NCBI GenBank assembly: GCA_023621895.1
Contig: JAMOAF010000509.1
Coordinates: 1 to 22,492, forward strand
Direction: 5' to 3'
Source: Planctomycetota bacterium
Lineage (GTDB): Bacteria; Planctomycetota; Planctomycetia; Pirellulales; Thermoguttaceae
Length of the DNA: 22,492 nt
Of this stretch, positions 7,626-14,534 are shown one piece after another; position 1 is the stretch's first letter; every line of letters begins with the position of its first letter. The translations under genes and the position numbers were made by a program. The notes under the pieces were generated by a model, which worked only from the letters and a program-made list of their open reading frames with translations, was not told the DNA's origin and did not search any database.

Positions 7626-9347
7626 TCATGCAAACACCCCGTGCAAGAACCATTGCCCGTCGGTGCGGCGGCGGAACAGCCAGAAGCGGCTGCCGTCGGC
7701 GGTCTCCACGCGGTAATAGTCGCGCAGCGCGGGGTTGCCGCGCCACCAGCCGGTTTCGATCCGTTCCGGCCCCCAGGCCTTCGCCACCCGCTGCCGGTCG
7801 CCCCAGAGGAGGAAATGCAGCGGAGGACCGTCAGGCACGACCGCCGCGGCCTGCAATTCGATCGGCTGGGGCAAAAGGCGCAGCGGGCGCGGCGGCAGGT
7901 CCCGGGCTGCGGGCCGGCTGCCGCGCCGCGCGCGGTTTGCGCCGACGAGCGGCGTGTAATCGTAGGCCAGTTCCGGCTGCGCCTCGGCGCGGAGGCTGAC
8001 GCCCAGAATCGCCCCGCGGCCGAGCCGGCTCGCCAGCCGGTCGACGAGTTCCGACGGCCGCTCTTCGCGCTCGCTTGCCGCGGTCTGGAAAAGCTCGGCC
8101 TGCCCGTTTTCCAACCTGGCCGTTTCCGTGATCTCGACGCGGAGCATCTCCACCTTGCCCGGCAGGATGAGCCGCTGGAGCCGCATCCGCAGCAGGCCAA
8201 ACAGGTGCCTGGCCGAGGCCGTGGAGCGAAACAGGCCAACGTTGAACCGCACGCGCCCGGCATTCTGGCAGTCGAAATATCCGTCGATCCGCAAGGCGCC
8301 GCGGCCGGCAAGCGCCGCCATCCCGGCGACGCGGCCGACGAGCGGTTCGAGCGCCGCCTCCAGGACCAGCCGGTTGTCCGTGGGAAATTCGAAGAACTGC
8401 TCGGCCTCGAATCGCCGGGGCAGCGGCAAGGCGGTGATCGGCTCGTCGAGCCGGCCGGTGGCCCGATCCCAGGATTGGAGCAGTTCCGGACCGAAACGCG
8501 CATTGAAATCCGCCCGCGGCAACAGGGCCAATTCGCCGATCCGCCGGACTCCCAACTGTTCGATCAGATCGAGCACGCCGGCCGAAAGCCGCAAGGCCTC
8601 CAGCGGCATCGCATCAAGAGCGGCCTCGGCCTGTCCCGGCGGAATGATCGCCACCGGGCGGCCGGCCCCCTTCCGCTCTCCGCTTTCCCCGTCTCGCCCT
8701 CCGCTTTCCGCTTTCCGCTTTCCGCTTTCGGAATACCTGGCGGCGGCCCAGGCGGCGCCGACCGTGTCGGCCAGGCCGATGCAGATCGGGAGCCCGCGGC
8801 GAGTGAACGGCCCCAGGATCCGGTCGGCCAGGGCCTCTTCGCCGCCGAAGAAGCGGGCGACGCCGGTCACGTCGGCGAGCAGGCTGTCGGGCTCGGCCGT
8901 GCCGTCCAGGCCGACCAGGGGACTGAAACGATGGCACCAGACGCCAAGTCGCTCGAGGGCCAGGCGATCGGCCAGGGGATCGTGGGCCGCCAGGCGCCAG
9001 CGGCGGCCGCGCTGATTTTTCGGCGGTGGTTCCTGGTCGCCGAGGATTGCCGCCGCTTCGCTGACCGTCATGCCAACCGCCACGCCCCGGGCCCGCGCCG
9101 CCGGCGAGCAAGCCGCCACCCGCCGGCTGCCCCGGTAGGTTTCATGGAGGACGACAATCTCTTGGGAGAGGTCGATCTTTCGGCCATGCAAGCTCGAAGG
9201 AGGAACCGATTCCCCCCGAAGACATGGACCTGCCCCTTTGTCGCCTTCACGCTCGGGCTGCGCGAGCAGGCGCCGCAGCACCGGCCAGTCGGGCAACCAG
9301 ATGCACAGGATGCGCCTGTTCGTTGATTTCCAATTCGGCCGTTCCAC
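7626..9347 (-). CDS. imuB: ImuB, inactive Y-family polymerase-like protein
   Basis: 573 residues from a GTG at 9345-9347 with GAGG eight bases upstream. A TTG at 9380 is the other possible start. The ImuB opening RRILCIWLPDWPV is followed by Y-family fold sequence with ADVTGVARFFGG (about 159-169), where active polymerases carry the acidic SxDE-type motif, so it should be catalytically dead, as is known for ImuB. The C-terminus (DYYRVETADGSRFWLFRR ... WFLHGVFA) is the typical ImuB tail. ImuB links DnaE2 to the beta clamp. ALPLPRRF in the middle resembles a clamp-binding motif but is not certain. The gene overlaps the imuA 3' end by 101 bp in another frame. A low-complexity insertion (about 206-228, ESGKRKAESGGRDGESGERK) comes from a 7-bp microsatellite. 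Confidence 0.92.
   Translation of the reverse strand: MERPNWKSTNRRILCIWLPDWPVLRRLLAQPEREGDKGAGPCLRGESVPPSSLHGRKIDLSQEIVVLHETYRGSRRVAACSPAARARGVAVGMTVSEAAAILGDQEPPPKNQRGRRWRLAAHDPLADRLALERLGVWCHRFSPLVGLDGTAEPDSLLADVTGVARFFGGEEALADRILGPFTRRGLPICIGLADTVGAAWAAARYSESGKRKAESGGRDGESGERKGAGRPVAIIPPGQAEAALDAMPLEALRLSAGVLDLIEQLGVRRIGELALLPRADFNARFGPELLQSWDRATGRLDEPITALPLPRRFEAEQFFEFPTDNRLVLEAALEPLVGRVAGMAALAGRGALRIDGYFDCQNAGRVRFNVGLFRSTASARHLFGLLRMRLQRLILPGKVEMLRVEITETARLENGQAELFQTAASEREERPSELVDRLASRLGRGAILGVSLRAEAQPELAYDYTPLVGANRARRGSRPAARDLPPRPLRLLPQPIELQAAAVVPDGPPLHFLLWGDRQRVAKAWGPERIETGWWRGNPALRDYYRVETADGSRFWLFRRRTDGQWFLHGVFA
8669..8731. repeat. 7-bp microsatellite inside imuB
   Basis: On the plus strand four near-perfect CCGCTTT units run from about 8700, preceded by degenerate CCGCTCT / CCCGTCT units. 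A 7-bp unit read in three frames gives the seven-residue peptide ESGKRKA on the minus strand. The insert keeps the imuB frame and is a sister of the one in dnaE2 at 4805-4855. Confidence 0.85.
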
Positions 9348-9999
9348 GTCCGATACCTCGCCGGCTGCGGAGGAGGTCAATTTTCACTCGGCGGCCGGTA
9401 GCCGATGCGGAAGGCAGCGGCTCGACCTGGAGGCGAACGTCCGCCCAGGAAGGTTCGCTCCGAGCTTCGCCGGGACGGATCAAAAGCCCCAGGACACGCC
9501 GGCTTTCCGCAGCCAGTTGCAAGCGGCGAAAATCGTGGCTCCCCAGCCGCTCCAGCCAGGCCATGGCGGCGGCCACGCCCGAACTTCGCAAGCTCTGATC
9601 CAGCGCCCAAAGCTCGTCGGCCCCGCCGGCCGGCTGCACGACCAGCAGGCTCGCCGGTTCGATTCCCAGCCGCACGGCCGCCGGCGGATAAAATTCGCCG
9701 CGGCGGTCGATCACCACCAACGCCCCCCCCTCCCGGCAGGCCTCCCGGGCGAGGATCATCGCCAGGGTCTCGGCGCCGGCGCCAGCCCGGCTGAGCCACT
9801 CGACCAGGCTCCCTCGCCGGAATCCGCCGTAAGGCAGAAGGCGATCGAGGACCTCGCAGCCGGACGAAACGACCGCGCAGCCGGCGGGCCGGCGGCTATC
9901 CTCGATTTCCGCGATCCGGCGGCGCAAGTTCTCGACCAGGGCCGGCCAGCGATCGCCGCTGCCGGCGCGCCCCATCGCTTTCGCCCGTTCCTCGTCCAC
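9247..9999 (-). CDS. imuA: ImuA, RecA/SulA-like translesion synthesis accessory protein
   Basis: 250 residues from a GTG at 9997-9999, with AAGGAG (complement of 10009-10014) nine bases upstream and a promoter just beyond. Visible ImuA features are SGCEVLDRLLPYGGFRRG near residue 34, a degenerate Walker A region (SRAGAGAETL), ALVVIDRRGEFYPPA, ELWALDQSLR, and DFRRLQLAAE with GLLIRP. This is the usual ImuA order in a RecA-like fold lacking a full ATPase site. ImuA supports ImuB/DnaE2 mutagenic lesion bypass. It is the first gene of the cassette and overlaps imuB by 101 bp. Its frame is open upstream all the way to the permease start at 11016, so automatic annotation may merge the two. The dedicated promoter and ribosome site argue for an independent start. 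Confidence 0.88.
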   Translation of the reverse strand: MDEERAKAMGRAGSGDRWPALVENLRRRIAEIEDSRRPAGCAVVSSGCEVLDRLLPYGGFRRGSLVEWLSRAGAGAETLAMILAREACREGGALVVIDRRGEFYPPAAVRLGIEPASLLVVQPAGGADELWALDQSLRSSGVAAAMAWLERLGSHDFRRLQLAAESRRVLGLLIRPGEARSEPSWADVRLQVEPLPSASATGRRVKIDLLRSRRGIGRGTAELEINEQAHPVHLVARLAGAAAPARAARA

Positions 10000-11016
10000 G
10001 CGGGAATCTCCTTTCTCACCGATAGTGTACACCCGTACGCTATCGGTGTCAATTGATTTATCGGCATTCACCGCGCGAAAAACCAGCCTATCGGTCGCAG
10101 GGAGAGACCGAGGTTCCCAAGCTGGAGCTTGGGAACCAGGAAGCTGGCAACCAGCAGCAGCGCTCTGACCGATGGCCCGCGTATTGCGTGGCGCCTTGAG
10201 CGCCTTGAGCGCCTTGGAGAACGTCAGCACCGTAACGGCCGAGAGGAACAGCACGAAGGTCACCCGCAGGATGCGCCGGGGAAGCACATGGGTCAATCGG
10301 CCGCCGAAGTAGCTCCCCACGATGGCCGTGGGGATCAGCATCGCGGCCAGCAGCAGCGACTGGCTGATTTCAAACCCGTGCCCCGAAAGCGTGAGGTTCT
10401 TGTGGACCGCGCCGATCGTCGACGCGAAAGGAATCGTCGCCGCGCTGTTGGCGATCGCCTTCCGAAGAGAGACCTTCAGCAGGACCTGCTGCATCGGCAC
10501 GCAAATCGCCCCGCCGCCGATGCCCAGCAACCCGGCAAGCAGCCCCATCACGAGCCCGACCACGGTCATTTTCCAGCGTTCCGGCCGGGTCGGCTCATCG
10601 CCGGCCGGCCGCGGCGCCTGCCGCATGCGGTGCAGATTGTAGCCGATCACGTAAACGAGGAATCCGCAAAAGATCATCGCCAGGTAAGCGCCGTTTTGCC
10701 GGGCGAATACCGGACTGTTGCTCAAGGCCACGCCCGAGAGAATTCCGACAATCGACGTGGGGATCAGCCAGACCACGATCGGCCGCATGATCGCGCCAGC
10801 CCGGTAATGGGGGATCACCGACGGCGCGGCCACAAACACGTTGACGATCATCGCCGCCGCCTGGAGCAGGTGCTGGTCGATCCCGTGATATCCGGCCGCC
10901 GTGTGGCTCATGTAAATGACCATCCCCGGAATGATGATCAACGATCCGCCGATGCCTAGCAGCCCGCCTAGAATGCCGGCAACAAGTCCAATCACGACTG
11001 GAATGAAAAGCTCCAT
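9247..11016 (-). CDS. TauE/SafE (TSUP) family permease whose frame runs on into imuA
   Basis: Starts at ATG 11014-11016. Residues 1 to about 270 form a TSUP permease (PF01925), an eight-helix transporter of sulfonates, sulfite or other organic anions. The two family repeats are visible as LVAGILGGLLGIGGSLIIIPG (about 11-31) and LVMGLLAGLLGIGGGAICVP (about 155-174). No stop follows. The frame continues through KALKALK, the dispersed palindrome (SQAPAWEP) and the imuA promoter, and becomes ImuA at residue 340, giving 589 residues in all. A real transporter would be expected to end near 10190. I regard the permease as having lost its stop codon, and the fused length as probably accidental. The permease substrate is unknown, and a functional tie to mutagenesis is not supported. 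Confidence 0.75.
   Translation of the reverse strand: MELFIPVVIGLVAGILGGLLGIGGSLIIIPGMVIYMSHTAAGYHGIDQHLLQAAAMIVNVFVAAPSVIPHYRAGAIMRPIVVWLIPTSIVGILSGVALSNSPVFARQNGAYLAMIFCGFLVYVIGYNLHRMRQAPRPAGDEPTRPERWKMTVVGLVMGLLAGLLGIGGGAICVPMQQVLLKVSLRKAIANSAATIPFASTIGAVHKNLTLSGHGFEISQSLLLAAMLIPTAIVGSYFGGRLTHVLPRRILRVTFVLFLSAVTVLTFSKALKALKAPRNTRAIGQSAAAGCQLPGSQAPAWEPRSLPATDRLVFRAVNADKSIDTDSVRVYTIGEKGDSRVDEERAKAMGRAGSGDRWPALVENLRRRIAEIEDSRRPAGCAVVSSGCEVLDRLLPYGGFRRGSLVEWLSRAGAGAETLAMILAREACREGGALVVIDRRGEFYPPAAVRLGIEPASLLVVQPAGGADELWALDQSLRSSGVAAAMAWLERLGSHDFRRLQLAAESRRVLGLLIRPGEARSEPSWADVRLQVEPLPSASATGRRVKIDLLRSRRGIGRGTAELEINEQAHPVHLVARLAGAAAPARAARA
10019..10052 (-). promoter_or_regulatory. imuA promoter overlapped by a 28-bp inverted-repeat operator (candidate LexA box)
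   Basis: On the minus strand TTGACA (10052-10047) is followed after 17 bases by TACACT (10029-10024). The inverted repeat 10019-10046 has arms CCGATAGCGTAC and GTACACTATCGG (11 of 12 paired) around GGGT and covers the spacer and the -10 box, the expected place for a repressor. A further CCGATAG half-site lies at 10088-10094 and CCGATAA at 10057-10063. Transcription would start about 18 bases before the GTG. ImuA-ImuB-DnaE2 cassettes are LexA-controlled in well-studied bacteria. That this is the local LexA site is inference. Confidence 0.72.
10112..10137. repeat. dispersed palindrome, copy 2
   Basis: Arms GGTTCCCAAGC (10112-10122) and GCTTGGGAACC (10127-10137), loop TGGA. It lies between the permease core and the imuA promoter and is read in frame as SQAPAWEP by the stop-less permease ORF. 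Confidence 0.9.
10191..10217. repeat. 9-bp tandem triplication at the permease 3' end
   Basis: Three units of GCGCCTTGA (last one GCGCCTTGG) at 10191, 10200 and 10209. On the minus strand they give KALKALKAP at the very end of the permease core, just where a normal family member would stop. Confidence 0.7.
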
Positions 11017-11045
11017 GGATGGATTGACCTCTTACCCTCTGCCTC

Positions 11046-11171
11046 TCGTTCCCACGCCAACCCTCGTTCCCAAGCCAACCCTCGTTCCCAAGCTCCAGCT
11101 TGGGAACGCACATCTAACCCCGACCCTCGTTCCCACGCTAACCCTCGTTCCCAAGCTCCAGCTTGGGAACG
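11046..11171. repeat. palindrome copies 3 and 4 with tandem 18-bp half units
   Basis: Full palindromes lie at 11083-11108 and 11146-11171 (arms CGTTCCCAAGC / GCTTGGGAACG, loop TCCA). Each is preceded by 18-bp head-to-tail half units of the type TCGTTCCCAAGCCAACCC, at 11046 and 11064 before the first and at 11127 before the second. The cluster fills most of the 181 bp between the macro-domain stop and the permease start, so it lies in the permease's upstream region. Confidence 0.9.
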
Positions 11172-11197
11172 GGCAAAATCCATCGCGTCTCTATTCT

Positions 11198-11743
11198 TCA
11201 CTCGTCGCGGGTCAAATCCTCCAGAGCGGCGGCAAACGCCCCGTATGCGCCCTCCGTGAACAGCACAAAGCGAACCAGGGCCGGAGCGCCGCGCTTGGAA
11301 AGGAAGTCGATCGCCGCGCCGAGGGCGATTCGCGCGGCCTGATCGATCGGATACCCGTAGGCCCCCGTGCTCAATGCCGGCAGGGCGATGCTCTGGCAAT
11401 CGTTCTCCACCGCCAGCTCAAGACATCGCCGATAGGCGGAAGCGAGCTGTTCCGCTTCGCCGCGGCGGCCGCCGCTCCAGACCGGGCCGACCGCGTGGAT
11501 GACGTACTTGGCCGGGAGATTACCCGCTCCGGAAATCACCGCGCTGCCGGTAGGACATCCGTCGGGGTAGCGCCGATCGGTCTCTTCCATAATCGCCGGA
11601 CCACCCCGCCGATGGATCGCCCCGTCGACGCCGCCACCGCCCGCAAGACGGCTGTTGGCCGCATTGACCACCGCGTCGACTTCCTCAAGCGTGATGTCTC
11701 CGCAGCGCAGTTCCAGCGTCTGCCGATTGATTTTGACTTTCAT
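11198..11743 (-). CDS. macro-domain protein (ADP-ribose-binding, MacroD/YmdB-like hydrolase)
   Basis: 181 residues, essentially one macro domain. Start at ATG 11741-11743 with GGAGGA upstream. The longer open frame to 12001 has unrelated content. Motifs are GDIT (15-18), VVNAANSRLAGGGGVDGAIH (25-44), PTGSAV (64-69), YVIHAVGP (80-87) and LPALSTGAYGYP (121-132). This set, with N27, N30 and the glycine loop, is that of MacroD-type enzymes, which remove ADP-ribose from proteins or deacetylate O-acetyl-ADP-ribose. Cytosolic, with no signal peptide. The gene stands alone on its strand, with a repeat cluster after it, and is divergent from the beta-helix gene. Confidence 0.93.
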   Translation of the reverse strand: MKVKINRQTLELRCGDITLEEVDAVVNAANSRLAGGGGVDGAIHRRGGPAIMEETDRRYPDGCPTGSAVISGAGNLPAKYVIHAVGPVWSGGRRGEAEQLASAYRRCLELAVENDCQSIALPALSTGAYGYPIDQAARIALGAAIDFLSKRGAPALVRFVLFTEGAYGAFAAALEDLTRDE

Positions 11744-12089
11744 CAGACGACTCCTCCGCAAGAAGCAGCGCAAGTTCTTTTCTTGAAGCAAGATACGTCC
11801 GAGCTTCCGCCTTGGGGCCAAGCGCCCCCGGGAATGCCGCGCGGAAGCCTCAATGTACCGCGGCGCCGCCGAGTTGGGCAACGGCCGGCAGGCGGCTTGA
11901 TTGGAGGCCCCGCGGCGGCCTGCCCACCTGGCCGGCCCAGGCTTGCCCGGCCGGAGCGGTGTTGGCGGAATCGGCCGCCAATTGTAGCGATTTTTCCACA
12001 TTCCGGGTTGTAGGTATGCTAAACTTGTAGGTCCCGTCAGGCATTATCTCCGTGCGGGCAAGAGTTGGAATCACCAGGAGGCAGGACCG
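11744..12089. other. divergent intergenic region with a weak candidate promoter
   Basis: 346 bp between the divergent macro-domain and beta-helix genes. On the plus strand TTTCCA (11993-11998), 16 bases, TATGCT (12015-12020) is a modest sigma-70-like candidate, about 70 bases ahead of the beta-helix start. AGGAGG at 12077-12082 is the ribosome site for ATG 12090. The macro side shows GGAGGA before ATG 11743 but no convincing promoter. I see no RNA gene or repeat here. Confidence 0.35.
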
Positions 12090-13058
12090 ATGCACACTAT
12101 GCGTGGTTTGATCGCCGTCGTGAGCCTCATGGCCAGTATGTGTGGTCCGGCGTGGGCGCGGGATATCCACGTCAGCAACGTGGCCGGAGACGACCGCTAC
12201 CTCGGACGCCAGGTCGCGCCGACCTCCGACGGCGCCGGACCGCTGAAAACGCTCAACCGCGCGCTGGCAATCGCCGACTCTGGCGACCGGATCGTCGTCG
12301 CCAATACCGGGCGGCCCTATCGCGAGAGCTTGAGCCTTGTCGGCCGGCGGCATAGCGGATCGCAGCAGCGCCCGTTCACGATCGAAGGCAACGGGGCCCT
12401 GCTCGAAGGCGCCGAACCGGTGCCGGAGACGGTCTGGCAACACAGCCACGAGACGGTGTACCGTTTCCAGCCCCGCGACATGGTGTACGAGCAGATGTTC
12501 CTGCACGGCAAGCCGGTTCCTCGCGCCGCCTGCCGGCGCCCGGACACGTTTCCCGTCGAGCTCGGGCCAATCGAGTGGTGCCTGCACGGCGGTTCGATCT
12601 ATTTCCGCACCGAGCCCTACAAGCAGCCGCAAGACTATCCGCTGACGATGGCCGCTCGCCGGGTGGGAATCACGCTGTTTTCCGTCGAGCACGTCGAAGT
12701 CCGGAATTTCACGATCCAGGGGTTCCAACTCGACGGCCTCAGCGCCCACAACAGCGCACGGGAGATCGTGCTGCGGCAAATCACCTGCCGCGGCAACGCG
12801 CGGGCCGGCGTGAGCGTTGGCGGCGCGTCGCTGGTCAACATCGAGAACTGCCTGCTCGGCGACAATGGCGAGGCGCAATTGCTGACGCATCCCTATTCGC
12901 GGACCTACGTGCTCAATTCGCAACTCCTGTCGAACACGGCCCCCGCCTGGGTCGACCGCGGCGGGGCCGTCTTCGCCGACGGCAAGAAGGTCGAGGATGG
13001 CCTCGACGAATGGAAACCGGCCGGAGACTCGGCCCCGAACACTCAAGAAGAGAGGTGA
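12090..13058 (+). CDS. secreted right-handed beta-helix protein
   Basis: 322 residues. The signal peptide runs to about residue 23 (ending ACW-like GPAWA, then RDIHVSN). The start IHVSNVAGDD...GPLKTLNRALAIADSGDRIVVA is the classic N-terminal cap and first turns of parallel beta-helix (pectate-lyase-like) proteins of planctomycetes. Later turns read VEHVEVRNFTIQGF, AREIVLRQITCRGNARAGVSV and SLVNIENCLLGDN. Such proteins bind or cleave polysaccharides. No pectate-lyase catalytic set is clear, so activity is not assigned. The ATG at 12090 has AGGAGG eight bases upstream. The stop is only 4 bases from the ATG of the next gene, so the pair is surely co-transcribed. Confidence 0.82.
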   Translation: MHTMRGLIAVVSLMASMCGPAWARDIHVSNVAGDDRYLGRQVAPTSDGAGPLKTLNRALAIADSGDRIVVANTGRPYRESLSLVGRRHSGSQQRPFTIEGNGALLEGAEPVPETVWQHSHETVYRFQPRDMVYEQMFLHGKPVPRAACRRPDTFPVELGPIEWCLHGGSIYFRTEPYKQPQDYPLTMAARRVGITLFSVEHVEVRNFTIQGFQLDGLSAHNSAREIVLRQITCRGNARAGVSVGGASLVNIENCLLGDNGEAQLLTHPYSRTYVLNSQLLSNTAPAWVDRGGAVFADGKKVEDGLDEWKPAGDSAPNTQEER

Positions 13059-13062
13059 TGCC

Positions 13063-13845
13063 ATGCGGAAGACGTGCAACGGCCTGGTGGCAGTGCTGCT
13101 CGGTTTGGCGGCCGCGGCGGCCCTTGGCGGCGAGGCGCCCAAAGACGAGTGGACCCCCCTGTTCAACGGCAAGAACCTCGACGGATGGAAGGTCAAGATC
13201 AGGGGCTGCGAGCTGGGCGAGAATTGGGGCGACACCTTCCGCGTTGAAGATGGTGTGCTCAAAGTGGCCTATGACCACTACGAGAAGTTCAACGACCGAT
13301 TCGGCCATATTTTCTACGAAAAGCCCTTTTCGAATTACATCCTGCGGGTCGAATACCGATTCGTCGGCCAGCAGTCGCCGGGTGGTCCCGGCTGGGCGTT
13401 TCGAAACAGCGGGATCATGATCCACGGCCAACCGCCCGAAACCATGGGCAAGGATCAGAGCTTCCCCGTGTCGATCGAAGTTCAACTGCTCGGCGGCAGC
13501 GGCCAGGGGCGCCGTCCGACGGCCAATGTCTGCTCGCCCGGCACCCATTTCGTGCAGAACGGCAAACTCATTACGGCGCACTGCAACAACTCGTCGTCGA
13601 AAACCTATCACGGCGACCAGTGGGTTACGGTCGAGGTGGAGGTCCACGGCAATAAGCTGATCCGCCACCGCGTCAACGGCGAGCTGGTATTTGAATACGA
13701 GCAGCCGCAACTTGACGAGAACGACCCGGACGCAAGGAAGCTCATCAAGGACGGCCAGAAGATGCTCTCCGGCGGTTCGATCTCGCTCCAGGCCGAGAGC
13801 CACCCCTGCGAATTCCGCAAAGTCGAGATCAAGCTCCTTCCGTAG
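13063..13845 (+). CDS. secreted single-domain DUF1080 (3-keto-disaccharide hydrolase-like) protein
   Basis: 260 residues from ATG 13063, with AGAGG just upstream. An open extension to 12997 overlaps the previous gene and is not used. The signal peptide spans about residues 1-22 (VLLGLAAAAALGGEA). The domain begins EWTPLFNGKNLDGWKVK, the standard DUF1080 opening (PF06439, a concanavalin-like jelly roll), followed by NSGIMIHGQ and SIEVQLLGG and ending with SISLQAESHPCEFRKVEI, the normal closing strand. The family includes hydrolases of 3-keto-glycosides and many uncharacterised carbohydrate proteins, and it is strongly expanded in planctomycetes. It lies 4 bp after the beta-helix gene, which suggests that both act on the same extracellular glycan. 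Confidence 0.9.
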   Translation: MRKTCNGLVAVLLGLAAAAALGGEAPKDEWTPLFNGKNLDGWKVKIRGCELGENWGDTFRVEDGVLKVAYDHYEKFNDRFGHIFYEKPFSNYILRVEYRFVGQQSPGGPGWAFRNSGIMIHGQPPETMGKDQSFPVSIEVQLLGGSGQGRRPTANVCSPGTHFVQNGKLITAHCNNSSSKTYHGDQWVTVEVEVHGNKLIRHRVNGELVFEYEQPQLDENDPDARKLIKDGQKMLSGGSISLQAESHPCEFRKVEIKLLP

Positions 13846-13869
13846 GCGGCCCAATGCGCGCGCCTTGCT

Positions 13870-14472
13870 TCATGAGCTCAGCCGCCGCAGTGCAACGCCA
13901 TACAGGTGCACCCCCGCGGCCACGACGCAGACCAGCCCCGCGTAGCGGTGCACGTCGAGCATGAGCTGCTGGCCGGGCGTGCCGAGCCAGGGGAGCATGC
14001 TCACGATCATCGTGCCCGAGACGACCAGCCCGCTGGCAAGGATCGTCCAATAAGCGACCTTGGCGATTTCGAGGAACTGGACCGGTTCGGCCGGGCCGCT
14101 GCCGGCCGGGCCGATCTGGAGACGGTTCGAATCGGCCCACATCAGGGCCAGTACGGGCAAGGCGGCCACCAACGCGCCGGCCCCGCACATGTGGGCAAAC
14201 AGCCACCATCCGCCGATCGCGCCGAGGCGGAGCACGGCGGCAAAGGCCGTGAAGCCAAGGCAGGCGATGATCCCCAGCGTGCCGAGATAGATCAACGCTT
14301 CCCACCATCGCCAGGGCCTGCGCTGCGGCGCCTTTCCGCAAAACCGCGTGATCACCAGGTGCAGAAGGACGATCGCGGCGCCGGCCAGCAGGCCCAATGG
14401 CAGCGCGATGCGAAAAATCTCGCCGGAGTGCGAGCTGGCGGCAATCGGCAGACGGCAGATATCGGAGAACAT
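13870..14472 (-). CDS. membrane cytochrome b-type protein, partner of the multihaem cytochrome
   Basis: 200 residues with four main hydrophobic segments (about 21-43, 58-84, 90-112, 142-160) and a last one at 176-196. Histidines sit inside or at the edges of helices: H38, H94, H175 and H189, the last two 14 apart as in haem-b binding helices (DVHRYAGLVCVVAAGVHLYG). This suggests a b-type cytochrome passing electrons between the quinone pool and the exported cytochrome c encoded 62 bp upstream on the same strand. The start is ATG 14470-14472 with GGAG upstream. The frame is open to 14859, but that part overlaps the cytochrome c gene in another frame. No specific named family is recognised. Confidence 0.68.
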   Translation of the reverse strand: MFSDICRLPIAASSHSGEIFRIALPLGLLAGAAIVLLHLVITRFCGKAPQRRPWRWWEALIYLGTLGIIACLGFTAFAAVLRLGAIGGWWLFAHMCGAGALVAALPVLALMWADSNRLQIGPAGSGPAEPVQFLEIAKVAYWTILASGLVVSGTMIVSMLPWLGTPGQQLMLDVHRYAGLVCVVAAGVHLYGVALRRLSS

Positions 14473-14534
14473 GGAGGCGGCTCCAGGAGGGGTTTTATTC
14501 CAAGGGCAAGACTTCTCTGGCCTGCAAATGGGGG

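Noticed and set aside
7500..9326. 608-codon plus-strand open frame opposite imuB
   Set aside because: Antisense of imuB and of the two-hairpin element. No family-like sequence.
9247..11016. A purposeful permease-ImuA fusion protein
   Set aside because: The linker is made of repeat and promoter DNA, and imuA has its own promoter, ribosome site and start. The frame is open, but I treat the fusion as accidental until shown otherwise.
11744..12001. N-terminal extension of the macro-domain protein
   Set aside because: The extension is arginine/proline-rich with no domain. ATG 11743 has a strong ribosome site exactly before the macro fold.
11850..13262. 470-codon minus-strand open frame
   Set aside because: Antisense to the beta-helix gene. 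No recognisable domain.
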